The position numbers and the translations under genes are program-made. This document shows, piece after piece, positions 25,560 through 33,765 of a DNA stretch of 36,297 nucleotides. Position 1 is the first letter of the stretch. Every line of letters starts with the position of its first letter. The notes under the pieces are model-generated. The model was not told where the DNA came from and made no database searches. It worked only from the letters and a program-made list of their open reading frames with translations. Source of the DNA: Gammaproteobacteria bacterium (GTDB taxonomy: Bacteria > Pseudomonadota > Gammaproteobacteria > SZUA-152); contig JAJRWE010000184.1 of assembly GCA_024276955.1 (NCBI GenBank), positions 1-36,297 on the forward strand, read 5' to 3'.

Positions 25560-26321
25560 ATGGCAATCAATAAAAGTATAACCCGCCGTAACTTCCTCTC
25601 CAATGTGCTTGGGTCGGCGTGTGGGGCGGCGCTGTTAGGGGCGGGCTTAAGCGTTTATTCCCGGCAGACGGCTTCGATGCCTGCCTTGAAGATTCGTCCA
25701 CCCGGTGCCTTGGATGAAGAGGCATTTTTGGGGGCGTGTGTGCGTTGTGGTCAATGTGTGCGTGATTGTCCCTATGACATCCTTCATCTTGCCGGCCTGG
25801 GTGAGCCTGTGCCTTTAGGGAGTCCTTACTTTGTTGCCCGAGAACAGCCTTGCAGGATGTGTGTGGATATTCCTTGTGTGAAGGCGTGCCCGACAGGGGC
25901 TCTTGATCACAGCTTGGAGAATATCGATGATGCCCGCATGGGATTGGCCGTGGTAGTGGATGAGGAGAATTGCCTGGCATGTCGTGGTATGCGCTGTGAG
26001 GTTTGTTTTTATATTTGTCCACTTCTTGGCGAGGCCATCACGATAGATCTTTTGCCCAAGACAGGTTCAGGCAAGCTTCCACGGTTTATACCCGTGGTGC
26101 ATTCTGATACTTGTACGGGTTGCGGAATGTGTGAGGGGGCATGCGTGTTGCAAAAGTCGGCGATTAAGGTTTTTCCGAGATATTTGGCGCTTGGTCAGGA
26201 GGCTGAGAAATATCGGTATGATGATAAAGGTGAGAAGGTGATGGATGAAGGAGAGGCGGATGATACGCCATTTTCATCCAATCCTTTAGAGACGATTAAT
26301 CGTGGTCGAGGGAGTTTGTAA
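25560..26321 (+). CDS. napG: NapG, iron-sulfur subunit of the NapGH quinol dehydrogenase (253 aa)
   Basis: A twin-arginine signal (ITRRNFLSNVLG) precedes four cysteine sets: CVRCGQCVRDCP, CRMCVDIPCVKACP, CLACRGMRCEVCFYICP and CTGCGMCEGACV. This is the NapG/MauM pattern with four [4Fe-4S] clusters. NapG acts in the periplasm with membrane-bound NapH to pass electrons from menaquinol or ubiquinol toward NapB/NapA. The ribosome-binding site is poor. The stop codon is directly followed by the GTG of napH, so the two are co-translated. Confidence 0.95.
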   Translation: MAINKSITRRNFLSNVLGSACGAALLGAGLSVYSRQTASMPALKIRPPGALDEEAFLGACVRCGQCVRDCPYDILHLAGLGEPVPLGSPYFVAREQPCRMCVDIPCVKACPTGALDHSLENIDDARMGLAVVVDEENCLACRGMRCEVCFYICPLLGEAITIDLLPKTGSGKLPRFIPVVHSDTCTGCGMCEGACVLQKSAIKVFPRYLALGQEAEKYRYDDKGEKVMDEGEADDTPFSSNPLETINRGRGSL

Positions 26322-27170
26322 GTGGCTAGGCGGAGGGATATTGGCGCAGCGGCCGTGCAAAGCAAGGGCTGGTATAAAAGTCACCAGTGGTTGTTGTTGC
26401 GCCGTCTGTGCCAGTTGAGCATTCTGAGCCTATTTTTGTTAGGCCCGATTGCCGGAATTTGGTTGATTAAGGGAAATCTTGCATCGAGTATGATTTTAGG
26501 TACGGTGCCGTTAAGTGATCCTTATTTGCTGTTGCAAGTATTTCTTACAGGTCATATCCCTGAGGTGACAGGCTTGTTGGGCGCCGCTATTGTGTTGGTA
26601 TTTTATCTATTGGTCAGTGGGCGTGTTTATTGTTCATGGGTTTGTCCCGTCAATGTTGTGACCGATACCGCCAGTTGGCTGCAGCATCGGTTGGGCATTA
26701 AGGCACGTACACATTATTCACGACAAACGCGTTATTGGTTGTTGGGGATGACATTGATTTTGGCGTTTGCGACCGGCTCTTTGGTGTGGGAACTCGTGAA
26801 CCCTGTTTCCATTGTTTTTCGAGGCCTGGTGTTTGGTTTGGGTTTAGGCTGGGGGGTGATTGTTGCCCTGTTTTTATTTGATCTGTTGGTGAGTCACCGG
26901 GGTTGGTGTGGACACCTGTGTCCGGTCGGGGCTTTTTATGGGTTGATTGGCCGGGTGAGTTTGTTGCGCGTGGTTGCGGCGAAGCGTGAGCAATGTAATG
27001 ATTGTATGGATTGTTTTGATGTTTGCCCGGAGCCGCAAGTCATTCGGCCTGCGCGTAAAGGGGCAAGAGGGCAACGGAGTCCGGTGATTAAAAATGCTAT
27101 GTGTACAAATTGTGGGCGTTGTATTGATGTCTGTTCAAAAGATGTCTTTCGCTTTGGATTACGAAAATGA
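26322..27170 (+). CDS. napH: NapH, membrane subunit of the NapGH quinol dehydrogenase (282 aa, GTG start)
   Basis: Four membrane helices can be placed at about residues 30-50, 83-103, 137-160 and 165-190. Two CxxxCP loops (CSWVCPVNVV and CGHLCPVGAF) are features of NapH, and two cytoplasmic ferredoxin sites follow (CNDCMDCFDVCPEP and CTNCGRCIDVCSKD). The GTG start abuts the napG TAA. In bacteria without NapC, NapGH is the main quinol-oxidising route to NapAB, which is the inferred role here. Confidence 0.95.
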   Translation: MARRRDIGAAAVQSKGWYKSHQWLLLRRLCQLSILSLFLLGPIAGIWLIKGNLASSMILGTVPLSDPYLLLQVFLTGHIPEVTGLLGAAIVLVFYLLVSGRVYCSWVCPVNVVTDTASWLQHRLGIKARTHYSRQTRYWLLGMTLILAFATGSLVWELVNPVSIVFRGLVFGLGLGWGVIVALFLFDLLVSHRGWCGHLCPVGAFYGLIGRVSLLRVVAAKREQCNDCMDCFDVCPEPQVIRPARKGARGQRSPVIKNAMCTNCGRCIDVCSKDVFRFGLRK

Positions 27171-27421
27171 TCAGCGAAGCGAAGGGCGTCTGGAACGGGC
27201 GGGAGATGCCGCATTTGGTCATCGTGCGCATGGCACACATTATGGATAGACCCTCCTGGTGAATTTCATGGCCCTGTAGCGAGCTGAATCGTTACAGTTT
27301 TCAAATTATCGAAACCCACTGGCAGGCCGGCAAGATGGATGCGATGTCGACGCGGCATGATCAGCATGGGTAACATCTTATTTCGAGCCCGTCTCCTTTG
27401 CCATTAACAGCATTTCAGGCT

Positions 27422-28204
27422 ATGAGCATAAGACCAAGATGGCTCCTGATGTGGTTTATTTGCGCGTCCTGCAGCGCATGCGCCGGGTCTGGAGAAAAGA
27501 CGGCTTGCCTGACCGGGCCGAATGCATCGGCCAAAACCGTGTACCTGGTCAGCCATGGCTGGCACGCCGGGATCGTCGTCAAGCGCGCTGATATCCCTGA
27601 TGCCGTTTGGTCTGAGCACATGGATTTTCCCACGAGCAAATTCCTGGAAGTGGGGTGGGGTGACAGGGATTATTATCAGACGCCGGATCCCCATTGGGGA
27701 ATCACCCTCAAGGCGGCTTTGTGGCCGACAGAGAGCGTCTTGCACGTTGTTGCTTTCGACGATTCCGTCTTGGCCTACTTTCCCCGTAGTAAGATCATTG
27801 AGATCAAACTGAGCGAGTCCGGTCTTGAACAGCTGAGCCGCCATATCTCGGCCAGCTATGCCAAGGATGCGGCAGGTAAAAGCGTTCCTTTGGGGCCTGG
27901 TCTCTACGGCGTTAGCCAAATGTATCTTTCCACGGAAACCTACCATCTGTTTAATACCTGCAATGTCTGGACTGCTCGGGCGATAAAGGAGGCCGGCTGC
28001 CCAATCAGCCCTGCGTCAACCATCAGTGTGGAGAGCCTCATGTCACGGGCGCGTAGCTTTGGCAGGCTGATTCAGTCGATGTCAACGATCGAGAGGCGGG
28101 ATAATCCCACTGAATTGCTTGGGTTTGAGGCAAAGGTAGGCAGGCGCAATGGCCATGAATGCACCATACTCAAGGAACCCCTGAATAACTCAGGGATCTC
28201 TTGA
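27422..28204 (+). CDS. DUF2459 family exported or lipid-anchored protein (260 aa)
   Basis: The N-terminus RPRWLLMWFICASCSACAG is a signal sequence with two cysteines and resembles a weak lipobox. The body has the DUF2459 signature VYLVSHGWHAGIVVKRADIPD, followed by EVGWGDRDYYQTPD near residue 75 and YHLFNTCNVWTARAIKEAG near 180. The conserved His (SHGWH) and Cys-Asn (NTCN) suggest an NlpC/P60- or papain-like hydrolase fold, but this is unproved. The ATG at 27422 gives a compact signal peptide; the in-frame start at 27398 adds eight residues without improving it. The 250 bases before it, after napH, hold no recognised gene. Confidence 0.82.
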   Translation: MSIRPRWLLMWFICASCSACAGSGEKTACLTGPNASAKTVYLVSHGWHAGIVVKRADIPDAVWSEHMDFPTSKFLEVGWGDRDYYQTPDPHWGITLKAALWPTESVLHVVAFDDSVLAYFPRSKIIEIKLSESGLEQLSRHISASYAKDAAGKSVPLGPGLYGVSQMYLSTETYHLFNTCNVWTARAIKEAGCPISPASTISVESLMSRARSFGRLIQSMSTIERRDNPTELLGFEAKVGRRNGHECTILKEPLNNSGIS

Positions 28205-28288
28205 CCAGGGATCTTTTGACATAGAATTCTATCAATCTTCTGTGTTGCCAAGACCTGGCCAATCATGCAATAACACCGGGAGAAAAGC

Positions 28289-31162
28289 ATGAACACTGTG
28301 CAAGGCCCTGGTCCAGAAACTGACAGGTTGGCAACGGATTATTGGCCGCCATTGCTCGAGGAGATGGAATCCCTGTTGGCAGAAATACGGTCGGGGGCCG
28401 TCTCACAAACTATCCACTTAGATAGCTCTCTGGAACGGGATATTGGTCTCGACAGTTTGGCTCGCGTTGAATTGCTGGCCCGTATCGAGCGCCGCTTTGG
28501 CCTGGCCCTGCCCGAGCACGTCTTCAGTGAGGTGGAAACCCCCAGGGATCTCATTCGCGAAATTTCCAGAGCGGCGAGCAGAAGCAGTGGCCAAGCCGCC
28601 ACTCTTCCAATGACAGAGGTCTCCCCCCTCGAGCGCCTGGAGACGGCCACTAACCCTGGCCAGGCACAAACACTGGTGGAATTGTTGGAGTGGCACGTCC
28701 ACGCTCATCCGCAACGTCCCCATATCCAGCTTTATACCGATGAAGGTGATGGAGAGGTGTTCGATTTCCAACGTCTCTATGACGGGGCCCGAGCCCTGGC
28801 GGGTAGTCTCCAACGGCAGGGGCTGCAACCGGGTGAGGCCGTAGCCATTTTACTGCCTACCGGCGGCGAATATTTTGACGCCTTTTTTGGCATCCTGCTG
28901 GCCGGTTGTATTCCCGTTCCCATCTATCCTCCAACCCGCCCCAGCCAATTGGAAGACCATTTGCGTCGCCACACCGGCATTTTGAGCAACTGCCGGGCGG
29001 TCACTCTGATCACCGTTAGCAGGGCCAAGCAGGTGGCACGGCTACTGAAAGCACAGTTGGAAACATTGCACCACATTGTCACTGTGGATGAGCTGTTGGC
29101 CGTGGGCGGAGACTACCAGCGACCGGCCATATCACCGCACGATACGGCCTTCTTACAATACACCTCGGGCAGTACCGGAAACCCCAAAGGTGTGGTGCTG
29201 ACGCACGCCAATCTATTGGCCAACATCCGTGCCATGGGAGAAAGAGTGCGTGCCAACTCCAGCGACGTGTTTGTCAGCTGGTTACCCCTCTATCATGACA
29301 TGGGGCTTATCGGTGCCTGGCTGGGCAGCCTGTACTATGCCGCCCTCCTGGTCATCATGTCGCCGCTTGCCTTTCTTGCCCGACCCCAGCGTTGGTTTCA
29401 GGCCATACATCGTTACCGCGGTACTCTTTCCGCTGCCCCTAATTTTGGTTATGAGCTGTGCCTGAGCCGTTTGCAAGATAGCGACCTGGAAGGGCTCGAT
29501 CTCAGTTCCTGGCGCGCTGCATTCAACGGTGCCGAGGCCGTGAGCCCAACGACGGTGATTCAATTTCCTCGACGCTTTTCTCAATTTGGGTTTTCGGCCA
29601 ATGCCATGATGCCTGTTTATGGGCTCGCCGAATGCAGCGTCGGGCTCGCCTTTCCGCCCCTTGGGAAAGCTGTACGGATCGATCTAATTCAACGCCAGGC
29701 CTTTGCGCAAATGGGTGAAGCCATTCCAGCCGCAGACGATGAAGCAAACGCCCTGTGTTTTGTTGCCTGTGGACAAGTGCTGGCCGGGCATGAAATGCGC
29801 ATCGTCGATTCCCAGGGCAATGAACTGCCCGACCGCCAGGAAGGGCGTCTCCAATTTCACGGCCCTTCCGCTACCAGCGGTTATTTACACAACCGGGAGG
29901 CTACGCAAAAACTGTTTGACGGTGATTGGCTCAACTCAGGGGATCTTGCCTATATCAGTGAAGGGGATCTGTATGTCACGGGTCGAAGCAAGGACATTAT
30001 CATTCGCGCCGGACGCAATCTCTATCCCCATGAATTGGAAGAAGCCGTCGGCGATATCCCGAATATTCGTAAAGGCCGTGTCGCCGTGTTCGGCGCCACC
30101 GATCCCAACAGCGGCACCGAGCGTCTGGTGGTGTTGGCGGAAACACGCAAGAAAGGTGCCGCCGAACTCGATCAGCTGCGTCAACAAATCAACCATATCG
30201 CCAGTGAACTCATCGGTGGGCCTGCAGACGATATTGTCTTGGCCCGGCCCAATACCGTGCTCAAAACCTCCAGCGGCAAAGTGCGGCGATCCGCCTGTCG
30301 TGAGCTTTACGAAAGTGGTCTTCTTGGCAAAACACAAGCGCCACTCTGGCAGCAAATCAGCCGCCTTCTGATGACCAGTATTACTCCGCAATTGCGACGT
30401 TTTTGGCGTACCTCAAGGACAAGGCTATGGGCGATTTATGCCAAGACCGTCTTCTGGGCCCTGGCGCCACTGACCTGGCTTGGCGTGGTTTGCTCTCCCT
30501 CACCGGCTCTGCGTTGGCGGTTGATGCGCGTGGCGACACGATTATTGGCCAATCTCACCCGCACCCCATTCAGGGTCGAGGGCCTTGAGAAACTACCCGA
30601 GAGAAAGCAGCCCTGCATCTTCGTGGCCAACCATGCCAGCTACCTGGATGGACCATTGCTTATTGCCGCCCTGGATCGTCCCTTTTCCTTCATTGCTAAA
30701 GTAGAGCTGGCCAAACAGGCTATTGCAGGAATATTTTTACGGCGTATCGATACGGAATTTGTCGAACGCTTTGATGTAAAGAAAGGCGCCGAGGATGCTT
30801 CGCATCTCTTTAGTTCGGCAAAAACCGGACGATCTTTGTTGTTTTTTCCTGAGGGCACCTTTACCCGTAATCCCGGTTTATTGCCCTTCCGCCACGGCGC
30901 CTTCTTGACTGCCGCGGAGGCAGGGCTGCCCATCGTGCCCGTGGCCATTCGTGGTACACGTTCCATTTTACGCGGCGATGCCAAACTTCCTCACCGCGGT
31001 GCCATTACTATCACGGTAGGGAATCCCATCTGGCCTCAAGCTATCGGGTCTCAAGAAAGCCGTGCAGAAAAACAGCGGGACAACTGGACAACCGCCCTCA
31101 TTTTACGCGATGAAGCACGTGCATTTATCTTGCGTCACTCGGGTGAACCGCATTTTTCTTGA
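28289..31162 (+). CDS. ACP - fatty acyl-AMP ligase - PlsC acyltransferase fusion (957 aa)
   Basis: Three modules sit in one chain. Residues about 20-95 form an acyl carrier protein with the phosphopantetheine serine Ser56 in DIGLDSLARVEL. Residues about 125-690 form an adenylate-forming ligase of the FAAL type: PVPIYPPTRPSQ, the A3 loop TSGSTGNPKG near 292, the Y-G-x-A/T-E equivalent PVYGLAECSVG, LNSGDLAYISEGDLYVTGRSKD, and the catalytic lysine in LKTSSGKVRR. Residues about 735-957 form a PlsC-type acyltransferase with VANHASYLDG (NHx4D, near 781), FVERFD, FPEGTFTRN (near 852) and IVPVAIRGTRS. All key residues of each module are present. The chain could activate a fatty acid, load its own ACP and transfer the acyl group to a lysolipid or another acceptor. 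GGGAG lies eight bases before the ATG. Confidence 0.93.
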   Translation: MNTVQGPGPETDRLATDYWPPLLEEMESLLAEIRSGAVSQTIHLDSSLERDIGLDSLARVELLARIERRFGLALPEHVFSEVETPRDLIREISRAASRSSGQAATLPMTEVSPLERLETATNPGQAQTLVELLEWHVHAHPQRPHIQLYTDEGDGEVFDFQRLYDGARALAGSLQRQGLQPGEAVAILLPTGGEYFDAFFGILLAGCIPVPIYPPTRPSQLEDHLRRHTGILSNCRAVTLITVSRAKQVARLLKAQLETLHHIVTVDELLAVGGDYQRPAISPHDTAFLQYTSGSTGNPKGVVLTHANLLANIRAMGERVRANSSDVFVSWLPLYHDMGLIGAWLGSLYYAALLVIMSPLAFLARPQRWFQAIHRYRGTLSAAPNFGYELCLSRLQDSDLEGLDLSSWRAAFNGAEAVSPTTVIQFPRRFSQFGFSANAMMPVYGLAECSVGLAFPPLGKAVRIDLIQRQAFAQMGEAIPAADDEANALCFVACGQVLAGHEMRIVDSQGNELPDRQEGRLQFHGPSATSGYLHNREATQKLFDGDWLNSGDLAYISEGDLYVTGRSKDIIIRAGRNLYPHELEEAVGDIPNIRKGRVAVFGATDPNSGTERLVVLAETRKKGAAELDQLRQQINHIASELIGGPADDIVLARPNTVLKTSSGKVRRSACRELYESGLLGKTQAPLWQQISRLLMTSITPQLRRFWRTSRTRLWAIYAKTVFWALAPLTWLGVVCSPSPALRWRLMRVATRLLANLTRTPFRVEGLEKLPERKQPCIFVANHASYLDGPLLIAALDRPFSFIAKVELAKQAIAGIFLRRIDTEFVERFDVKKGAEDASHLFSSAKTGRSLLFFPEGTFTRNPGLLPFRHGAFLTAAEAGLPIVPVAIRGTRSILRGDAKLPHRGAITITVGNPIWPQAIGSQESRAEKQRDNWTTALILRDEARAFILRHSGEPHFS

Positions 31163-31224
31163 ACCTAATCTAGGTTTAAGTAAGGGCTCTTCTCTGACCC
31201 TACTTTCCCCTCAGGTTAGTAGGG
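31162..31224. terminator. Hairpins in the convergent junction of the fusion gene and the GH130 gene
   Basis: AACCTA (31162-31167) pairs with TAGGTT (31171-31176) directly after the stop of the plus-strand gene. CCCTAC (31198-31203) pairs with GTAGGG (31219-31224) and overlaps the end of the minus-strand gene. Both stems are short, so they are weak candidates for terminators on the two converging transcripts. Confidence 0.35.
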
Positions 31225-32163
31225 AGGCCGACTGTTGCTGAGGCACAGGTCTACCAGGTCGTCGAGGCGCGCGGTTCCGGCGCACATCACTGTGTCCGCA
31301 CCACCCCAGTAAATCTTTACGCCGCCGTCGTCATCCGCAATCGCACCGCAGGTAAAAACGACGTTGTGTACATAACCCGTGATCTCCCAGGGGTCCTCCG
31401 GGGCCAGCACCCATTCATCCGAGACGCCGATAATCTTCGCCGGGTTAGCGAGATCGTGCAGCGCCACGCCGAGGCGATAGACTGCCCCGTCCATGGTCTC
31501 GAATACTCCGTGGTAGATGCTGAGCCAGCCACGCTCGGTGCGGATCGGTGTCGCGCCGGGGCCAATTTTCGACGCATCCCAGTGATATTGCACCGGTTTC
31601 ATCACCACCTCGGAATCACCCCAGTGCACCAGATCCGGCGACCATGACAGCCACACGGACCAGGGACTTATCTCCGAATGGGGGCGATCCAGACGAGCGT
31701 AGCGGCCGTTGAACCGCTCCGGGAAGATGACGACATTACGCATGTCTGCCTGTGTGATCAGCGCAACCCGTTCGACGGAGCGAAAGTCCCGGGTCCTGGC
31801 CAGCCCGATACGCACACCGTGGCGTGAATAGGCGCTGTAGGTAATCAGGTATTCCCCGTCAATACACGAGATTCTGGGGTCCTCTACCCCGAAGGCCTCG
31901 TACTCTCCAAAGGCGCCTTCTGTCGACGGCACCAGGAATGGCTCCGGGCCGACGGTGAATTTGAAGCCGTCCTCACTCTCGGCGATGCCGATGATCGACC
32001 GGCCGCTGCGCAAGTGGGACCGAAACAGCATGATGGTGCGACCCTCATGCCGTGTCATGCCGGCGTTGTGCACGGTCTCCACCGGATAAGGGATGTCGTC
32101 CCGGGTGAGAATCGGGTTGTCCGGGCAGCGTTCGATGATTGGTGGTGGTTTAGCTGCGGTCAT
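31216..32163 (-). CDS. GH130-family glycoside phosphorylase/hydrolase-like protein (315 aa)
   Basis: This is a five-bladed beta-propeller of the GH130 type: PDNPILTRDDIPYPVETVHNAGM at the start, the AFGVEDPRISCIDGEYLITYSAYS segment containing the catalytic-acid Asp of the EDPR motif, KIGPGATPIRTERGWLSIYHGVFE with a phosphate-binding-type histidine, and YVHNVVFTCGAI near the end. GH130 enzymes phosphorolyse or hydrolyse beta-mannosides. ATG 32163 is chosen over 32169 because GGAGG (32174-32170 on the minus strand) lies six bases ahead. The start overlaps the 3' end of the glycosyltransferase-cupin gene by 14 bases, so the two are coupled. Confidence 0.9.
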   Translation of the reverse strand: MTAAKPPPIIERCPDNPILTRDDIPYPVETVHNAGMTRHEGRTIMLFRSHLRSGRSIIGIAESEDGFKFTVGPEPFLVPSTEGAFGEYEAFGVEDPRISCIDGEYLITYSAYSRHGVRIGLARTRDFRSVERVALITQADMRNVVIFPERFNGRYARLDRPHSEISPWSVWLSWSPDLVHWGDSEVVMKPVQYHWDASKIGPGATPIRTERGWLSIYHGVFETMDGAVYRLGVALHDLANPAKIIGVSDEWVLAPEDPWEITGYVHNVVFTCGAIADDDGGVKIYWGGADTVMCAGTARLDDLVDLCLSNSRPPY

Positions 32164-33496
32164 AGTCATCCTCCAGCCGGATAATGTCGTCTTCGCCGAA
32201 GTAATCCCCCATCTGCACCTCAACCAGGACCAGCGGGATGTCACCGGGGTTCATAATTCTGTGCACCGCCCCCCTTGGGACATCCACGGAGTGCCCCGGC
32301 TTGAGTGGGATTTCCTGATCCCCCACGGTGACCAGCGCCTCACCTTTGACCACAGTCCAGTGTTCTGCGCGGCGCCGGTGTTTCTGCAGGCTCAGCCGCT
32401 CGCCCGGTTTGACGATGATCTCCTTGATTTTGTGATCATCTCGTTCGAGCAGGTCTTCATAGTGTCCCCACGGTCGGTAGTTCTCCCGGTCGTCGAGGAT
32501 CTTCCGGTAGACGTCCAGGTATCGACGCGCCATGTGCTGGCAGGTGAAGCGTTCCTCCACCTCGTCCCGGCAGGCGCGCCGGTCGAGAGAGTCAATCCTG
32601 TCCACCGCCTGCACGGCGGCGTTCACATCGGTCACGATGAATCCCGTGTGGCCGTCGCGAATGAGTTCCGGCATTGAGCCCCGCCCAAAGGCGATCACCG
32701 GTGTGCCACAGGCCATGGACTCGATCACGCTCAGCCCGAACGGTTCGTCGAAGTGAATCAGGTGCAACAACGCCAGCGCACCGCCCAGAAGTTCTTGTCT
32801 CTTCTCCGGCCCGACGGAGCCAACATATTCCACCATGGATCCATCGATGTGCGGCTCGACCTGTTCCTGGAAATACGCCTCGTCCTGCACGATCCCGGCG
32901 ATCACCAGCCGAATGCCGGTCCTGCGCGCTACCTCGATGGCATCAACGACACCCTTGTGGGGGTGGATACGCCCGAAGAACAGCAGGTAGTCTCCTGCGT
33001 CTTCGCGATAGGGAAATTGTGCGAGATCGATACCATGATGGATGGTTGCGATGTAATCGAGTTCACAGCTCTTATCGGCCTCACTGATCGCCACGTAGTG
33101 GGTCCGCTCATTGTACTTTTTATAAACGGGCAAAATCGACGGCGAAGAGAATCCATGGATCGTTGTGACGAGCGGCGTATGGGTAAAACCGCTGTAACTG
33201 AGCGGCAGAAAATCGAACTGGTTGTGAATCAGGTCGAACTCACCCGCCCGCCTGAATACCTCTGCGATATGCAGGCATTCCCAGACCTTTGGATCGATCG
33301 AGGGGTCTTCCGACCAGGGTCGTTCGCAGACCCAGGCGAGCTTGCCACGGGTGAGGGAGTCCCCGGTCGCAAACAGCGTCACATCCACACCCATCGCCAC
33401 CAGCTGTTCGGTCAGCAGGCTGACCACGTTTTCCCACGGCCCGTAATGCCGCGGTGGTGTGCGCCAGGAGAGGGGGCTCAACATCGCGATCTTCAT
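32150..33496 (-). CDS. GT4 glycosyltransferase fused to a mannose-6-phosphate-isomerase-type cupin (448 aa)
   Basis: Residues 1-330 form a GT-B glycosyltransferase of family 4: MKIAMLSPLSWRTPPRHYGPWE, LIHNQFDFLPLSY, TTIHGFSS, HHGIDLAQF, LLFFGRIHPHKGV and the nucleotide-sugar motif FDEPFGLSVIESMACGTPVIAF. Residues 340-448 form a cupin very like the C-terminal isomerase domain of ManC/AlgA: RPWGHYEDLLERDDHKIKEIIVKPG, LSLQKHRRRAEHWTVVKGEALVTVG, VDVPRGAVHRIMNPGDIPLVLVEVQMG, with metal-ligand His in QKHRRRAEHW, Glu in LVEVQ and His in AVHR. GT-B and cupin in one chain suggest that mannose-phosphate interconversion is linked to mannosyl transfer. The ManC nucleotidyltransferase part is absent, so the source of GDP-mannose must be elsewhere. 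Confidence 0.92.
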   Translation of the reverse strand: MKIAMLSPLSWRTPPRHYGPWENVVSLLTEQLVAMGVDVTLFATGDSLTRGKLAWVCERPWSEDPSIDPKVWECLHIAEVFRRAGEFDLIHNQFDFLPLSYSGFTHTPLVTTIHGFSSPSILPVYKKYNERTHYVAISEADKSCELDYIATIHHGIDLAQFPYREDAGDYLLFFGRIHPHKGVVDAIEVARRTGIRLVIAGIVQDEAYFQEQVEPHIDGSMVEYVGSVGPEKRQELLGGALALLHLIHFDEPFGLSVIESMACGTPVIAFGRGSMPELIRDGHTGFIVTDVNAAVQAVDRIDSLDRRACRDEVEERFTCQHMARRYLDVYRKILDDRENYRPWGHYEDLLERDDHKIKEIIVKPGERLSLQKHRRRAEHWTVVKGEALVTVGDQEIPLKPGHSVDVPRGAVHRIMNPGDIPLVLVEVQMGDYFGEDDIIRLEDDYDRS

Positions 33497-33765
33497 GAAT
33501 AACCTGCCTGTACATTTAGGAAGTAGGAAGCGATTTCTTATGGCATCAGCTATGGCATCAATAAAGTCAATGCCACTCTACGGTAACACAATAAGCCGGA
33601 CGGGCTGGCGAAATAAAACAGACAACGGAGCAACTGCCCGTTCAGACCATTCAGGCCAAGGCGGGGTAAAAATATTACGTCTGCTGTCGCTAAAGATATA
33701 TAGTGCCATGCAGAAAAAATGGTGTAAATTATGTGCAATTCAAATCTTGTACCGAGCGGGTTGCA
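33497..33765. promoter_or_regulatory. Divergent promoter region between the GT4-cupin gene and the long GH130 gene
   Basis: This 269-base gap should hold the promoters for both directions. A direct repeat TGGCATCA occurs at 33541-33548 and 33553-33560, spaced by 12 bases, which could be a regulator site. A GATATATAG near 33697-33705 could supply a -10 for the plus-strand gene; no good -35 is seen. Small ORFs in this region are not supported. Confidence 0.35.

Noticed and set aside
27171-27421. Short open frame fragment (...IIETHWQAGKMDAMSTRHDQHG) after napH
   Set aside because: No start, no ribosome-binding site and no recognised domain; could be a remnant but cannot be supported.
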